The notes under the pieces were generated by a model that searched no databases, was not told the origin of the DNA, and saw only the letters and a list, made by a program, of their open reading frames with translations. A DNA stretch of 64,000 nt from Clostridium neonatale (GTDB taxonomy: Bacteria > Bacillota > Clostridia > Clostridiales > Clostridiaceae): assembly GCF_001458595.1 (NCBI RefSeq), contig NZ_LN890325.1, forward strand, positions 83,501-147,500. Direction: 5' to 3'. Shown here in pieces: positions 45,877 to 54,339 of the stretch; the first letter of the stretch is position 1; every line of letters begins with the position of its first letter. The position numbers and the translations under genes were made by a program.

Positions 45877-46983
45877 ATGGATGATAGTATTTTAAGAGAA
45901 ATAGAAAACATCTCTAAAGATATGATTGAAAGTATCATAGAGATAGTAAAAATTGATAGTGTAAAAACGGATGATTCAATAGATGCCCCTTTTGGTGAGG
46001 GTATAAAGAAAAGTCTAGAAAAGACATTATTGCTAGCTGATTCACTAGGCTTTGAAACAAAAAATATTGATAATTATATTGGATATGCAAGATATGGGCA
46101 CAGTGAAGATTATGTTTGTGCTATTGGTCATCTTGATGTTGTTCAGGTTGGAGCAGGATGGAAACATCCACCGTTTAGTGGGTATAGTGAAGATGGAGTA
46201 ATTTATAGTAGAGGTATTTTAGACAATAAGGGACCAATTCTTTCTTGTTTGTTTGCTCTATATGCTTTAAAGCGATTAAATATTAAATTAAAACATGAAG
46301 TAAGGATTATTTTTGGTTGTGATGAAGAGAGTGGTTTTGAAGATCTAAGATATTATCTTACTAAAGAAAAGCCTCCTATTATGGGATTTACTCCAGACTG
46401 TAAATACCCAGTAGTATATGCTGAAAGAGGACGGGCAGTAATTGAAATAGAGGGAAGAAAAGATAATATAGATGATTTTTTTAACTTTGTGAATGAATTT
46501 ATTTTAAATGCAAAAAGTAATGGAGAAAGATTTAATATAGATGTTACAGACAAAGAATTTGGGACATTAGAAGTTAGAAACTACAAATTATTTTATAATG
46601 AAAATCCGTCTATTCAATTTAGTGTAAGCTATCCAGCTACTATTACAAAGGATGAAATTGTAAGCAAGATAAAAGAGTCAGTTCAAAACTTTAAAGTACA
46701 ATGTATTAAAAATTTCAATCCAGTAAAATTTGAAAAAGAGTGTTTTTTAGTTAATACATTAAAGGAAACTTATGAAAGAGTGACAGGTAATGATGGAACG
46801 CCAGTTACAACAACAGGAGGAACATATGCTAAACTTATGCCTAATATAGTTCCATTTGGTCCATCATTTCCTGGGCAAAAAGGAATTGGCCATCAACCAA
46901 ATGAATGGATGAATATAGATGATATTATAACAAATGCAAAGATATATGCATTAAGTTTATATCATTTAGCAAAAGGAGAATAA
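45877..46983 (+). CDS. M20-family metallopeptidase (short PepV/dipeptidase-like)
   Basis: 368 aa. The zinc-site motifs are intact: H85 and D87 in IGHLDVVQ, D116 in RGILDNKGP and E150/E151 in CDEESGFED. These match Xaa-His/PepV-type dipeptidases and related deacylases. It is about 100 residues shorter than PepV, consistent with a reduced lid domain. It starts 1 nt after the hydrolase stop, so translation is coupled. It may release an amino acid from a peptide-linked or acylated form of the operon substrate; the actual substrate is not predictable. Confidence 0.87.
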   Translation: MDDSILREIENISKDMIESIIEIVKIDSVKTDDSIDAPFGEGIKKSLEKTLLLADSLGFETKNIDNYIGYARYGHSEDYVCAIGHLDVVQVGAGWKHPPFSGYSEDGVIYSRGILDNKGPILSCLFALYALKRLNIKLKHEVRIIFGCDEESGFEDLRYYLTKEKPPIMGFTPDCKYPVVYAERGRAVIEIEGRKDNIDDFFNFVNEFILNAKSNGERFNIDVTDKEFGTLEVRNYKLFYNENPSIQFSVSYPATITKDEIVSKIKESVQNFKVQCIKNFNPVKFEKECFLVNTLKETYERVTGNDGTPVTTTGGTYAKLMPNIVPFGPSFPGQKGIGHQPNEWMNIDDIITNAKIYALSLYHLAKGE

Positions 46984-46988
46984 AAGAA

Positions 46989-47744
46989 ATGATGATAGAA
47001 GTATGCTGTGGAAGCTATGAAGATGCAATAAATTCTTATAAGGGTGGAGCTAAACGTATTGAGCTAAATGGTGCATTACATTTGGGAGGATTAACACCAA
47101 GTATAGCAAGCCTAACATTAACAAAGAAAAATACAGATTTAAAAGTAATATGCATGGTAAGACCAAGAGGAGCAGGGTTCTGCTACAATGATATTGAGTT
47201 TGAGCAAATGATGGAAGATGCTAAGATTTTATTAGAAAATGGAGCAGATGGATTGGCATTTGGATTTTTAAATGAAGATTGCACAATTAATACGGAAAGA
47301 ACTAAAAAGATGGTTGAATTGATTAAAAGTTATAATGCAGAAGCTGTTTTTCACAGAGCATATGACTGTGTAAATGATCCTATAAAAGCTATTGAAGCAT
47401 TAATAGATATGAAAGTAGATCGTCTGCTCACAAGTGGTTTAAAGCCAAAAGCAATGGATGGCAAGGATATGATTAAGAGCTTGCAGGAGAAGTATGGTGA
47501 TAAAATAGAAATTTTAGCTGGTAGTGGAGTTAATGCTTCAAATGCAGAAGCTTTAATTGAATATACAAATATATCTCAAATTCATTCATCATGTAAGGAT
47601 TGGAGTAATGATAAAACAACATCAGGTGAATATGTAAACTACTGTTATGGCCCTGATGGACATGAAAATGATTATGATTTTGTATCACAAGAATTAGTAA
47701 GAAAATTGGTGAATTTAAAAAATGAAAAAGAAACCATGGTTTAA
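46989..47744 (+). CDS. cutC: CutC-family TIM-barrel protein
   Basis: 251 aa (ATG 46992 is also possible). It matches CutC throughout: EVCCGSYEDAINSYKGGAKRIELN at the start, CMVRPRGAGFCYND, FHRAYD and LTSGL. CutC was named for copper homeostasis, but that role is disputed and members often sit in sugar operons. It is 5 nt after the M20 gene and its end overlaps the YitT gene by 23 nt. Confidence 0.9.
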   Translation: MMIEVCCGSYEDAINSYKGGAKRIELNGALHLGGLTPSIASLTLTKKNTDLKVICMVRPRGAGFCYNDIEFEQMMEDAKILLENGADGLAFGFLNEDCTINTERTKKMVELIKSYNAEAVFHRAYDCVNDPIKAIEALIDMKVDRLLTSGLKPKAMDGKDMIKSLQEKYGDKIEILAGSGVNASNAEALIEYTNISQIHSSCKDWSNDKTTSGEYVNYCYGPDGHENDYDFVSQELVRKLVNLKNEKETMV

Positions 47745-48582
47745 ATATGTAGTGACAGCTTTAGCAGTTATAATATCATCATTTTTACAAACATATGCCA
47801 TAAAAGTGTTTGTAGAGCCAGCAGGTCTTCTTTCAAGTGGCTTTACTGGTGTGGCTATTTTGATAGATCGTATTACATCTTTATATGGTAAGAGTTTTTC
47901 AACATCATTGGGAATGATTATATTAAATGTTCCAGTTGCAATATTATGTTATAAAAACATTGGAAAAAAGTTTGTTATTTCATCTCTTTGCCAAGTTTTT
48001 TTAACAAGTTTTCTTTTAAAAATATGCAGCTTCCCACCTTTATTTAATGATTCTGTGCTAAATGTGTGTTTTGGAGGCTTTGTTTATGGAATGGCTACTG
48101 TAATAGCTTTAAGAGGAAATTCTTCAACTGCAGGAACAGATTTTATTGCACTATATGTATCCAATAAAAAAGGAAAATCAATTTGGGAGTATGTATTTAT
48201 ATTTAATGCAATTATACTTTGTATATTTGGATATATGTTTGGATGGATTTATGCTGGATATTCAATAGTATTTCAGTTTATTTCAACAAAAACCATTTCA
48301 GAATTTTATCAAAGATATAAACGTGTAACATTGCAGATAACAACAAGCAATCCCAAAAATGTTGTTGATGGATATGTTAAAGAATATCGCCATGGTGTAT
48401 CTGTTATGAATGGTTATGGTGGATATAGCAAAGAATCTATGAGTTTATTACATACTGTTGTATCATCCTATGAAGTACAAGATATTGTAGCTCTCATTAA
48501 AGAAATTGATCCAAAAGTAATAATAAATGTTTTAAGTACAGAAAGTTTTTATGGTGGTTTTTATCAAAGACCTATAGAATAA
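47722..48582 (+). CDS. YitT-family membrane protein (DUF161/DUF2179)
   Basis: 286 aa. Five or six hydrophobic segments (about 8-200: FVEPAGLLSSGFTGVAILIDR, RGNSSTAGTDFIALY) precede a cytosolic DUF2179 domain (about 205-286: VTLQITTSNPKNVVDGYVKEYRHG). Function is unknown; some are suggested transporters. The first codons overlap the end of cutC, so it is translationally coupled and belongs to the operon. It may export a product of the pathway. Confidence 0.9.
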   Translation: MKKKPWFKYVVTALAVIISSFLQTYAIKVFVEPAGLLSSGFTGVAILIDRITSLYGKSFSTSLGMIILNVPVAILCYKNIGKKFVISSLCQVFLTSFLLKICSFPPLFNDSVLNVCFGGFVYGMATVIALRGNSSTAGTDFIALYVSNKKGKSIWEYVFIFNAIILCIFGYMFGWIYAGYSIVFQFISTKTISEFYQRYKRVTLQITTSNPKNVVDGYVKEYRHGVSVMNGYGGYSKESMSLLHTVVSSYEVQDIVALIKEIDPKVIINVLSTESFYGGFYQRPIE

Positions 48583-48623
48583 ACTGTAAATAATAAATGG
48601 AGTGTATTGAGGAGGAAATATAT

Positions 48624-49547
48624 ATGACTAAACGTCTTTTAAATGCAAATGTATCAGATATAGTGAATTTCTCTAATGAGGAATTAAAGCAAAGTATAAA
48701 AGCTAATGAAGGAAGAACTGTATTAAGTGAAAATGTTGTTATACATGAACCGTTAATTCCAAACATCACAAATTCTGAGGTTGCAAAATCTTTTGGAGCG
48801 GATCTTATTCTTTTAAATGCTTTTGATGTATTTAACCCAATTGTTTTGGGAATGTATGATTACTCAACTATGGACAAAGCGGTTCCAAATGATAATGTAG
48901 TTACTGATTTGAAAAAATATACAGGAAGACCAATAGGATTGAACCTTGAGCCAGTTGATCTTGAAGCAGAAATGGCTGAAGAAAAATTAGAGATTGCAGA
49001 AGGTAGAAAAGCTACTAAAGAAACATTAGAGAAGGCTAATAAGTTAGGTTTTGATTTTGTGTGTTTAACAGGAAATCCAGGAACAGGTGTAACAAATTCT
49101 CAAATAATAAAAGCAATAAAGATTGCAAAAGCTAACTTTAATGGATTAATTATTGCAGGTAAAATGCATGGTGCGGGAGTTAGTGAGAAAGTTGTTGACT
49201 TAGATTCAATTAGTAAGTTTATAGAGGCTGGTGCAGACATTATTATGGTACCAGCAGTTGGAACTGTTTGGGGAGTAGGAGAAGAAGAAGTTCGTGAAGC
49301 AGTAAGATTAGCTCATCAAAAAAATGCATTAGTGATGAGTGCTATTGGAACAAGCCAAGAGGGCTCAGATGAAGAAACAATTAGAGATATAGCTATTAGA
49401 AATAAAATACTTGGAGTGGATATACAACATATAGGAGATGCAGGCTATGCTGGAGTAGCACCAGTTGAAAATATTTTTGCTCTTAGTAAAGCAATTAGAG
49501 GAAGAAGACATACAATTTCTATGATATCTCGTTCAATTCTTCGTTAG
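48624..49547 (+). CDS. Predicted TIM-barrel protein of a PTS-associated family
   Basis: 307 aa soluble protein. Alternating beta/alpha pattern with FGADLILLNAF, DFVCLTGNPGTGVT, LIIAGKMHGAG and DIIMVPAVGTVWG suggests a (beta/alpha)8 barrel. Similar proteins occur beside PTS genes in Firmicutes and are variously annotated as hydrolase-like or PEP phosphonomutase-like (DUF7916-like). No catalytic assignment can be made. GGAGG precedes ATG 48624; the frame is open from 48597. It is the last gene of the operon; no obvious terminator follows before the next promoter. Confidence 0.7.
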   Translation: MTKRLLNANVSDIVNFSNEELKQSIKANEGRTVLSENVVIHEPLIPNITNSEVAKSFGADLILLNAFDVFNPIVLGMYDYSTMDKAVPNDNVVTDLKKYTGRPIGLNLEPVDLEAEMAEEKLEIAEGRKATKETLEKANKLGFDFVCLTGNPGTGVTNSQIIKAIKIAKANFNGLIIAGKMHGAGVSEKVVDLDSISKFIEAGADIIMVPAVGTVWGVGEEEVREAVRLAHQKNALVMSAIGTSQEGSDEETIRDIAIRNKILGVDIQHIGDAGYAGVAPVENIFALSKAIRGRRHTISMISRSILR

Positions 49548-49575
49548 GTTTTATGATTATTTAAGCATATAATAC

Positions 49576-49604
49576 TTGATAAAATAGATAAAAAACAGTA
49601 TAAT
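49576..49604 (+). promoter_or_regulatory. Promoter of the MFS exporter leader
   Basis: TTGATA (49576-49581), exactly 17 nt, TATAAT (49599-49604). Transcription would begin near 49611, about 275 nt before the MFS start codon. Confidence 0.8.
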
Positions 49605-49642
49605 TTAAATAATGAATATTTTGGAAAAAGGAGGGTAATGAA

Positions 49643-49738
49643 ATGAATGGCTTAGGATATAAACCTGTTTGCAGTAGTAGTGCTCATTCAAAAACAGCAA
49701 ATTTTGGAGTATTACGGGACTACTGCGCCCTTTTTTAG
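49643..49738 (+). CDS. Leader peptide of the MFS gene (31 aa)
   Basis: A 31-codon ORF with an excellent ribosome binding site (AAAAAGGAGGG, 8 nt before ATG) just after the promoter. It begins MNGLGYKPVCSSS and ends DYCALF. Its coding sequence contains the hairpin and T run at 49671-49736, so ribosome position would decide the RNA fold. It has no similarity I recognise. The arrangement is that of regulatory leader peptides before inducible antibiotic-resistance genes. Confidence 0.7.
   Translation: MNGLGYKPVCSSSAHSKTANFGVLRDYCALF
49671..49736 (+). promoter_or_regulatory. Attenuator hairpin within the leader ORF
   Basis: GCAGTAGT (49671-49678) pairs with ACTACTGC (49719-49726), followed by GCCC and T6. 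The same CTACTGC can instead pair with GCAGTAG at 49775-49781, which gives two exclusive folds. ATAATGAATAT at the RNA 5' end (49609-49619) is complementary to 49750-49760. Confidence 0.55.
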
Positions 49739-49788
49739 GGAAGTCATTTATATTCATTATCCATAAATATATAAGCAGTAGCTCCTGT

Positions 49789-49834
49789 AAAGAACATATG
49801 TAAATTTCTATATGATATTTCATATGTTCTTTTT
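49789..49834 (+). terminator. Second hairpin in the MFS leader
   Basis: 12-bp perfect stem AAAGAACATATG / CATATGTTCTTT (49789-49800 with 49821-49832) and further T residues, 50 nt before the MFS start. Its position between promoter and gene makes it a conditional terminator candidate. Confidence 0.7.
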
Positions 49835-49886
49835 CGTATGCAAAAATATTTTGAGATTGCAGAAATGAAGATAGGAGCAAAATAAA

Positions 49887-51110
49887 ATGATAGAATTAAA
49901 TAAACAAAAAAGTTTTACAGGCAGGGAAAGAAAAAGTGATATTAAAAGAAATGTAAAAATAGATTATGTATATTCATTTATGAAAAATTTTGATATATCA
50001 AGCGCTATATGGGTGCTATATATGGTTTATAAAGGGCTTCCGTTATGGCAAGTTGGAGTTGTTGAGGGAATTTTTCATATAACAAGCTTTTTATTTGAAG
50101 TTCCATCAGGAGCAATAGCAGACTTGCTTGGAAGAAAAAATGTGATGATAGCAGGACGCATATGTAGTGCTATATCTGCAGTTATAAACTTATTTTCAAA
50201 CAATATTTTTGGATTTTCTGTTGGATTCATGATATCCGCATTGGGATATAATTTAAATTCTGGATCTGAAGAAGCTTTAGTCTATGATAGTTTAAAACAA
50301 ACTGGATGTGAGGATGAATATTTAAAAGTAAATAGTAGATTGAATTTAATAATTGAAATTTCACAAGGTCTTGCGACCTTTATAGGTGGAATCCTAGCAG
50401 AGTATTCATTCGTATATTGTTACATTACATCAATAGTAATAGCAGCGCTTTCACTTATTCCATGCTTCATGTTAAAAGAACCTTCAATAAAAGATGAAGA
50501 TAAAAAGAAAGAAAGTATATCAATAAAAAAACATTTCAAGCTTTCTTACAATATAATTAAGAATAATAAAAAGATAATAAAAATATTAGTTTATTTTCCA
50601 ATGGTATTCACTTTTCATACAGTAGTTTATTTTTATGGGCAACAATATTTTAGTATTCTTGGATGTAATAAAATTGAGATAAGCCTTATAATGCTACTTG
50701 GAGGAATATCATCATGTATTGGAGCTATAACTTGTGAGAAAATAATTGATTTATTTAAAGATAAGACAAAATATATTGCTTCAATATTTATGGGAATAAG
50801 CATTGTGTTTATAAGTGGAAAAAGCTTAATTGTTTCAATATTATTTTTTGCAGTAATGAATTATGTAAATGCAATATTATATCCAATACAGTCTACATCA
50901 TTAAATAAACTAATACCATCAGAGCAAAGAGCAACTATTATTTCAATAGATAGCATGATTTTTTCTCTCTGTATGATTTGTATGTTTCCGCTATGTGGAT
51001 TTATGGCTGATAAGTTTGATTTGCATATAACATTTTTGGCTTTAGGCATTGTTCAAATATTACTTATAATATTATTAGTTAATAAGAAAAGAAGTATAAC
51101 ATCTGAATAA
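49887..51110 (+). CDS. MFS transporter behind an attenuator leader
   Basis: 407 aa with twelve predicted membrane segments. The MFS motif A is GAIADLLGRKNVM (about 72-84). SSAIWVLYMVYKGLPLWQVGVVEGIFH and SGSEEALVYDSLKQTG are typical of a drug-efflux-like subgroup seen in Firmicutes. AGGAGC precedes ATG. The long leader with small ORF and hairpins suggests that expression is induced by translation-blocking compounds, which the protein would export. The substrate is not predictable. Confidence 0.88.
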   Translation: MIELNKQKSFTGRERKSDIKRNVKIDYVYSFMKNFDISSAIWVLYMVYKGLPLWQVGVVEGIFHITSFLFEVPSGAIADLLGRKNVMIAGRICSAISAVINLFSNNIFGFSVGFMISALGYNLNSGSEEALVYDSLKQTGCEDEYLKVNSRLNLIIEISQGLATFIGGILAEYSFVYCYITSIVIAALSLIPCFMLKEPSIKDEDKKKESISIKKHFKLSYNIIKNNKKIIKILVYFPMVFTFHTVVYFYGQQYFSILGCNKIEISLIMLLGGISSCIGAITCEKIIDLFKDKTKYIASIFMGISIVFISGKSLIVSILFFAVMNYVNAILYPIQSTSLNKLIPSEQRATIISIDSMIFSLCMICMFPLCGFMADKFDLHITFLALGIVQILLIILLVNKKRSITSE

Positions 51111-51129
51111 GTTTTATGGGGTGATGGAA

Positions 51130-51166
51130 AAAAGGACTAAATCAAAGTTGAATTTAATCCTTTTAA
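51130..51166 (+). terminator. Terminator of the MFS gene
   Basis: 13-bp stem AAAAGGACTAAAT / ATTTAATCCTTTT with one mismatch. Confidence 0.7.
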
Positions 51167-51255
51167 TGTTTTCAAAATTGATTTTTAAATAAAACTAATA
51201 ATATAATTTTAATGTTTACCTATTTATATTAATTAATATTGATTTTAAAATAAAT

Positions 51256-51284
51256 TTGACACGAATACTAAATAGTGGTAATAT
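51256..51284 (+). promoter_or_regulatory. Promoter of the azoreductase gene
   Basis: TTGACA (51256-51261), 17 nt, TAATAT (51279-51284), 56 nt before ATG. Confidence 0.75.
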
Positions 51285-51339
51285 AAAGCAAATAAGAATT
51301 GATACTAATTGATAATAAATATTAAAGGTGGAAATTAAA

Positions 51340-51936
51340 ATGAGTAAATTATTATATATTAAAGCAAATATTAAAAGCGAAGGCGAATCAAGAACTTTCA
51401 GAGTTTCTGATAGTTTTATAGAAGAATATAAAAAAAACAACCCAAAAGATGAGGTAATAGTATTAGATTTATATAAAGAGAATATAGATTTCTTAAGATC
51501 AGAAGACTTAGGAAAAATATTTGGACCTAAGGACGAAGAAAGCAAGAATAACCCAATATTAAAATATGCATATCAATTTGCAGAAGCAGATAAGTATGTA
51601 ATTGCATCACCTATGTGGAATTTAAGTATACCAGCAATTTTAAAAGCTTATATAGACTATGTAAGTGTTACAGGTATAACATTTAAATATACTGCAGAAG
51701 GTCCAGTGGGACTTCTAAAGGATAAAAAGGCTGTTCACATAGTATCAAGAGGTGGCGAATATGCAAATGCTCCATATGAAATGGGAGATAGATACTTAAG
51801 AACTATATTAGGCTTCTTTGGTATTTCAGAAATAGAAACTATTGCAGTAGAAAATGTAGATGTAATAGGAGTAAATGTTCAAGAAAAAGTAGAAGAAGGA
51901 ATAAAGAAGGCTAATTTACTAGCACAAAAATTTTAG
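51340..51936 (+). CDS. azoR: FMN-dependent NADH-azoreductase
   Basis: 198 aa flavodoxin-like fold. SKLLYIKANIKSEGESRTFRVS at the start, the FMN-binding SPMWNLSIPAILKAYIDYV (about 90-108) and VSRGGEY match the AzoR family. It reduces quinones and azo compounds with NADH as a homodimer. AAGGTGG precedes ATG; an in-frame GTG at 51328 lies within that ribosome binding site. Monocistronic with a consensus promoter. Confidence 0.93.
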   Translation: MSKLLYIKANIKSEGESRTFRVSDSFIEEYKKNNPKDEVIVLDLYKENIDFLRSEDLGKIFGPKDEESKNNPILKYAYQFAEADKYVIASPMWNLSIPAILKAYIDYVSVTGITFKYTAEGPVGLLKDKKAVHIVSRGGEYANAPYEMGDRYLRTILGFFGISEIETIAVENVDVIGVNVQEKVEEGIKKANLLAQKF

Positions 51937-52001
51937 AATTATATAAAGATTAAATAGCAGCATACTATTCATTTTAAGAATATTATGCTGCTAAAAAAAT
52001 A

Positions 52002-52868
52002 TTAAGGCTTAAAATAATTGATCCATTGACTAACTGCTGGTGAATTAATCCTTTGCTTATTTACTAATATATAACTATCCATGTTTGGAGGAGTGCTTTC
52101 AAGTAGATTTACTTGTACTAGAGAGCCCTCCTTTAAATATTTTTTTACTGTATGTTCTAGCATGAAACTAAAACCAATGCCTTCTTTTAAAAATGTAATA
52201 ATACCACTGCTGATATTGATATCTAATGGATATGCATAGTTTTTTGGAAATATTGAGTGAAACCATTCCTGAAATTGATCAGTTAAAATTGCAGAGGACA
52301 ATAGGGGAAGTGTTTTTAACTGATTATCTGTTATGCCAGATGCATTTATCGCATTTTGAGGGCTAGTGACTAAAATAATTTTATCACTATAGAAAGGTTC
52401 ACATATAAACTTTGGTGATTTTGTATTGAAATATGTAAAAGCAATATCTAACTCATTATCATGAAGCATTTGGAGTAATGTTTCACTATGCTCAATAGTA
52501 ATTTTCACTGAAATATGTTTATTTATTTGCATATACTTGCAAACCATATCTTGTACATGACAATCGTAAATAGAATGAACAACACCTATGTTAAGTGTAT
52601 CTTTAAAAGTTTCTAAAGCATTAAGCCTTGAAATAGCGGTTTCATGTATTTTTAATAATTGTTTAGCGTATGGAAGAAAATTTTCTCCAGCAGTTGTAAG
52701 TACTACATTTTTATTTGTTCTAATAAATAATGGCTTACCTACATTATCTTCCAGATGTTTTATTCTGCTTGTTATAGTTGATTGAACTACATGAAGCTGT
52801 TCTGCTGTTTTCGTAAAATTTTTAAAATTAGCTAGGCATATAAATGTCTTTAAAAGTTCATAATCCAT
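52002..52868 (-). CDS. LysR-family transcriptional regulator
   Basis: 288 aa. N-terminal winged HTH (1-60: YELLKTFICLANFKNFTKTAEQLHVVQSTITSRIKHLE) and a LysR substrate-binding domain (about 90-285). TAGGAGT lies in an upstream in-frame extension, so ATG 52868 is the start. It is divergent from the isochorismatase-like hydrolase and probably regulates it. The dyad 52922-52938 in the shared region has the size and symmetry of a LysR box. Confidence 0.93.
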   Translation of the reverse strand: MDYELLKTFICLANFKNFTKTAEQLHVVQSTITSRIKHLEDNVGKPLFIRTNKNVVLTTAGENFLPYAKQLLKIHETAISRLNALETFKDTLNIGVVHSIYDCHVQDMVCKYMQINKHISVKITIEHSETLLQMLHDNELDIAFTYFNTKSPKFICEPFYSDKIILVTSPQNAINASGITDNQLKTLPLLSSAILTDQFQEWFHSIFPKNYAYPLDINISSGIITFLKEGIGFSFMLEHTVKKYLKEGSLVQVNLLESTPPNMDSYILVNKQRINSPAVSQWINYFKP

Positions 52869-52921
52869 ATTTAAATTACTCCTAAGCAATGATTTTTATT
52901 TTCGATTATTACTATTAAATA

Positions 52922-52938
52922 TATTCGTTAGACGAATA
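52922..52938. promoter_or_regulatory. LysR-type operator candidate
   Basis: TATTCGT-TAG-ACGAATA, perfect 7-bp arms. It overlaps the -35 region (TTAGAC) of a rightward promoter with TATAAT at 52952-52957. Confidence 0.6.
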
Positions 52939-53019
52939 GAAAAACCTTTCTTATAATCTAATTAAGGAATACTTAAGGGAATTTTATAAAAAAATAGATA
53001 AGAAGGGGTGAAATAGCAG

Positions 53020-53553
53020 ATGAGTAATACTGTTTTAATGGTGGTAGATGTCCAAAATAGATTAATTAATGAACATCCTTATAATGAAAAGAAAGTTGTT
53101 GGAAATATTAAAAAATTAATAGAAGCTGCTAGAAATAATGAAAAAGAAGTTATATATGTACGTCATGATGATGGAGAAGGCACAGAACTTGAAAAGGGCA
53201 CATATGGATGGCAAATCTATGGTGAAATATCACCTAATAGTAATGAAAAGATATTTGATAAGAAATTTAATAGTGCTTTTATAAAGACTGGCTTGAAGGA
53301 GTATTTGGAAAGTAAGAATATAGATACAATAATATTGACTGGACTTCAAACAGAATACTGTATTGATGCTACATGTAAAAGTGCATTTGAACATGAGTAT
53401 AAGATAATTATTCCTGAAGAAACAAATACAACTTTTGATAATGAATATCTATCTGGTGAAAAGCTTTATGAATTTTATAATTATAAAATATGGAGTAATC
53501 GATTTGCAAGAGTTCTTTCAATGAATGAAGTTACAGAAATGCTTATTAAATAG
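53020..53553 (+). CDS. Isochorismatase-family cysteine hydrolase
   Basis: 177 aa. The catalytic triad of the family is visible: D10 (MVVDVQNRL), K82 (FDKKFNSAF) and C114 (TGLQTEYCIDAT). These enzymes hydrolyse amides such as nicotinamide or N-carbamoyl compounds; the substrate is unknown. AAGGGGTG precedes ATG. It is divergent from the LysR gene and likely its target. Confidence 0.92.
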   Translation: MSNTVLMVVDVQNRLINEHPYNEKKVVGNIKKLIEAARNNEKEVIYVRHDDGEGTELEKGTYGWQIYGEISPNSNEKIFDKKFNSAFIKTGLKEYLESKNIDTIILTGLQTEYCIDATCKSAFEHEYKIIIPEETNTTFDNEYLSGEKLYEFYNYKIWSNRFARVLSMNEVTEMLIK

Positions 53554-53705
53554 ATTGAAATATAGGGATGACTATGTAAAAATAAGGATTCTTAATTTTT
53601 TCATAAAATCCACAAATATCAAATGATAAAACTTTACAGCCATATTATAAAAGTTGTAATATGCATATATAAGAAGCATTAGATGCTGTATTATAGAGGT
53701 GTATT

Positions 53706-54200
53706 ATGATTAAAGGGAAAGAAAAAAGCTTTTGTAAAAAGATAAATATAATTATTGATGTAATTTCAGCAATATTAATGATAATAATGATTGCAGGAAC
53801 ATTTTTAATATGGAAAAGTGCTCCCGACATAGTTCCAACACATTTTAATTTCCAAGGTGAAGTAGATAATTATGGATCAAAGGATACTATATTTTTGCTA
53901 TTAGCTATAGCTGCAGTGTGTTATGTTGGAATGGCTGTTTTATCTAAATACCCTCAAATTTATAATTACTGTGTTGAGATAACTCTAGGAAACAAAGAAA
54001 AACAGTATTTAATGGCGAAAACATGTATCAAGATATTAAATTTAGAAGTGGTTATTATTTTTTTATATATTCAATTAAAAATTGGAACTATGATGATTAG
54101 TGGGAATGAAAGTTTATCAATAGCACTTCTGCCTATAATATTAATTGTTTTAACAGCTACAATTGGAATATACATATGGAAATCTATAAAGAATAGATAA
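53706..54200 (+). CDS. DUF1648 membrane protein
   Basis: 164 aa with four hydrophobic segments. The DUF1648 signature is IVPTHFNFQGEVDNYGSKDT (about 43-62), found also in SdpI-like immunity proteins. Here the second (SdpI) domain is missing, as in many stand-alone members. Function is unknown. AGAGGTG precedes ATG. Monocistronic. Confidence 0.85.
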   Translation: MIKGKEKSFCKKINIIIDVISAILMIIMIAGTFLIWKSAPDIVPTHFNFQGEVDNYGSKDTIFLLLAIAAVCYVGMAVLSKYPQIYNYCVEITLGNKEKQYLMAKTCIKILNLEVVIIFLYIQLKIGTMMISGNESLSIALLPIILIVLTATIGIYIWKSIKNR

Positions 54201-54255
54201 TATAGTATAAAGATTTCGGAGTGATATATCAAATAAATTTTATGCTAATGGGAAG

Positions 54256-54289
54256 AAGGAGGACTAGTTGTTTTGAATCCTCCTTTTTA
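54256..54289. terminator. Terminator after the DUF1648 gene
   Basis: AAGGAGGA (54256-54263) / TCCTCCTT (54278-54285) followed by T residues, between convergent genes. Confidence 0.75.
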
Positions 54290-54339
54290 GAAACTAATTA
54301 CATAAAATAAAGTAAAGTTATAAATTTTATATGTATGTC

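Noticed and set aside
54225..54250. 22-nt similarity between the 8.7-kb terminator and 54.2 kb (ATCAAATAAATTT-ATGCTAAT)
   Set aside because: One mismatch in 22 nt is expected by chance in 64 kb of such AT-rich sequence, and the hairpin is not shared.
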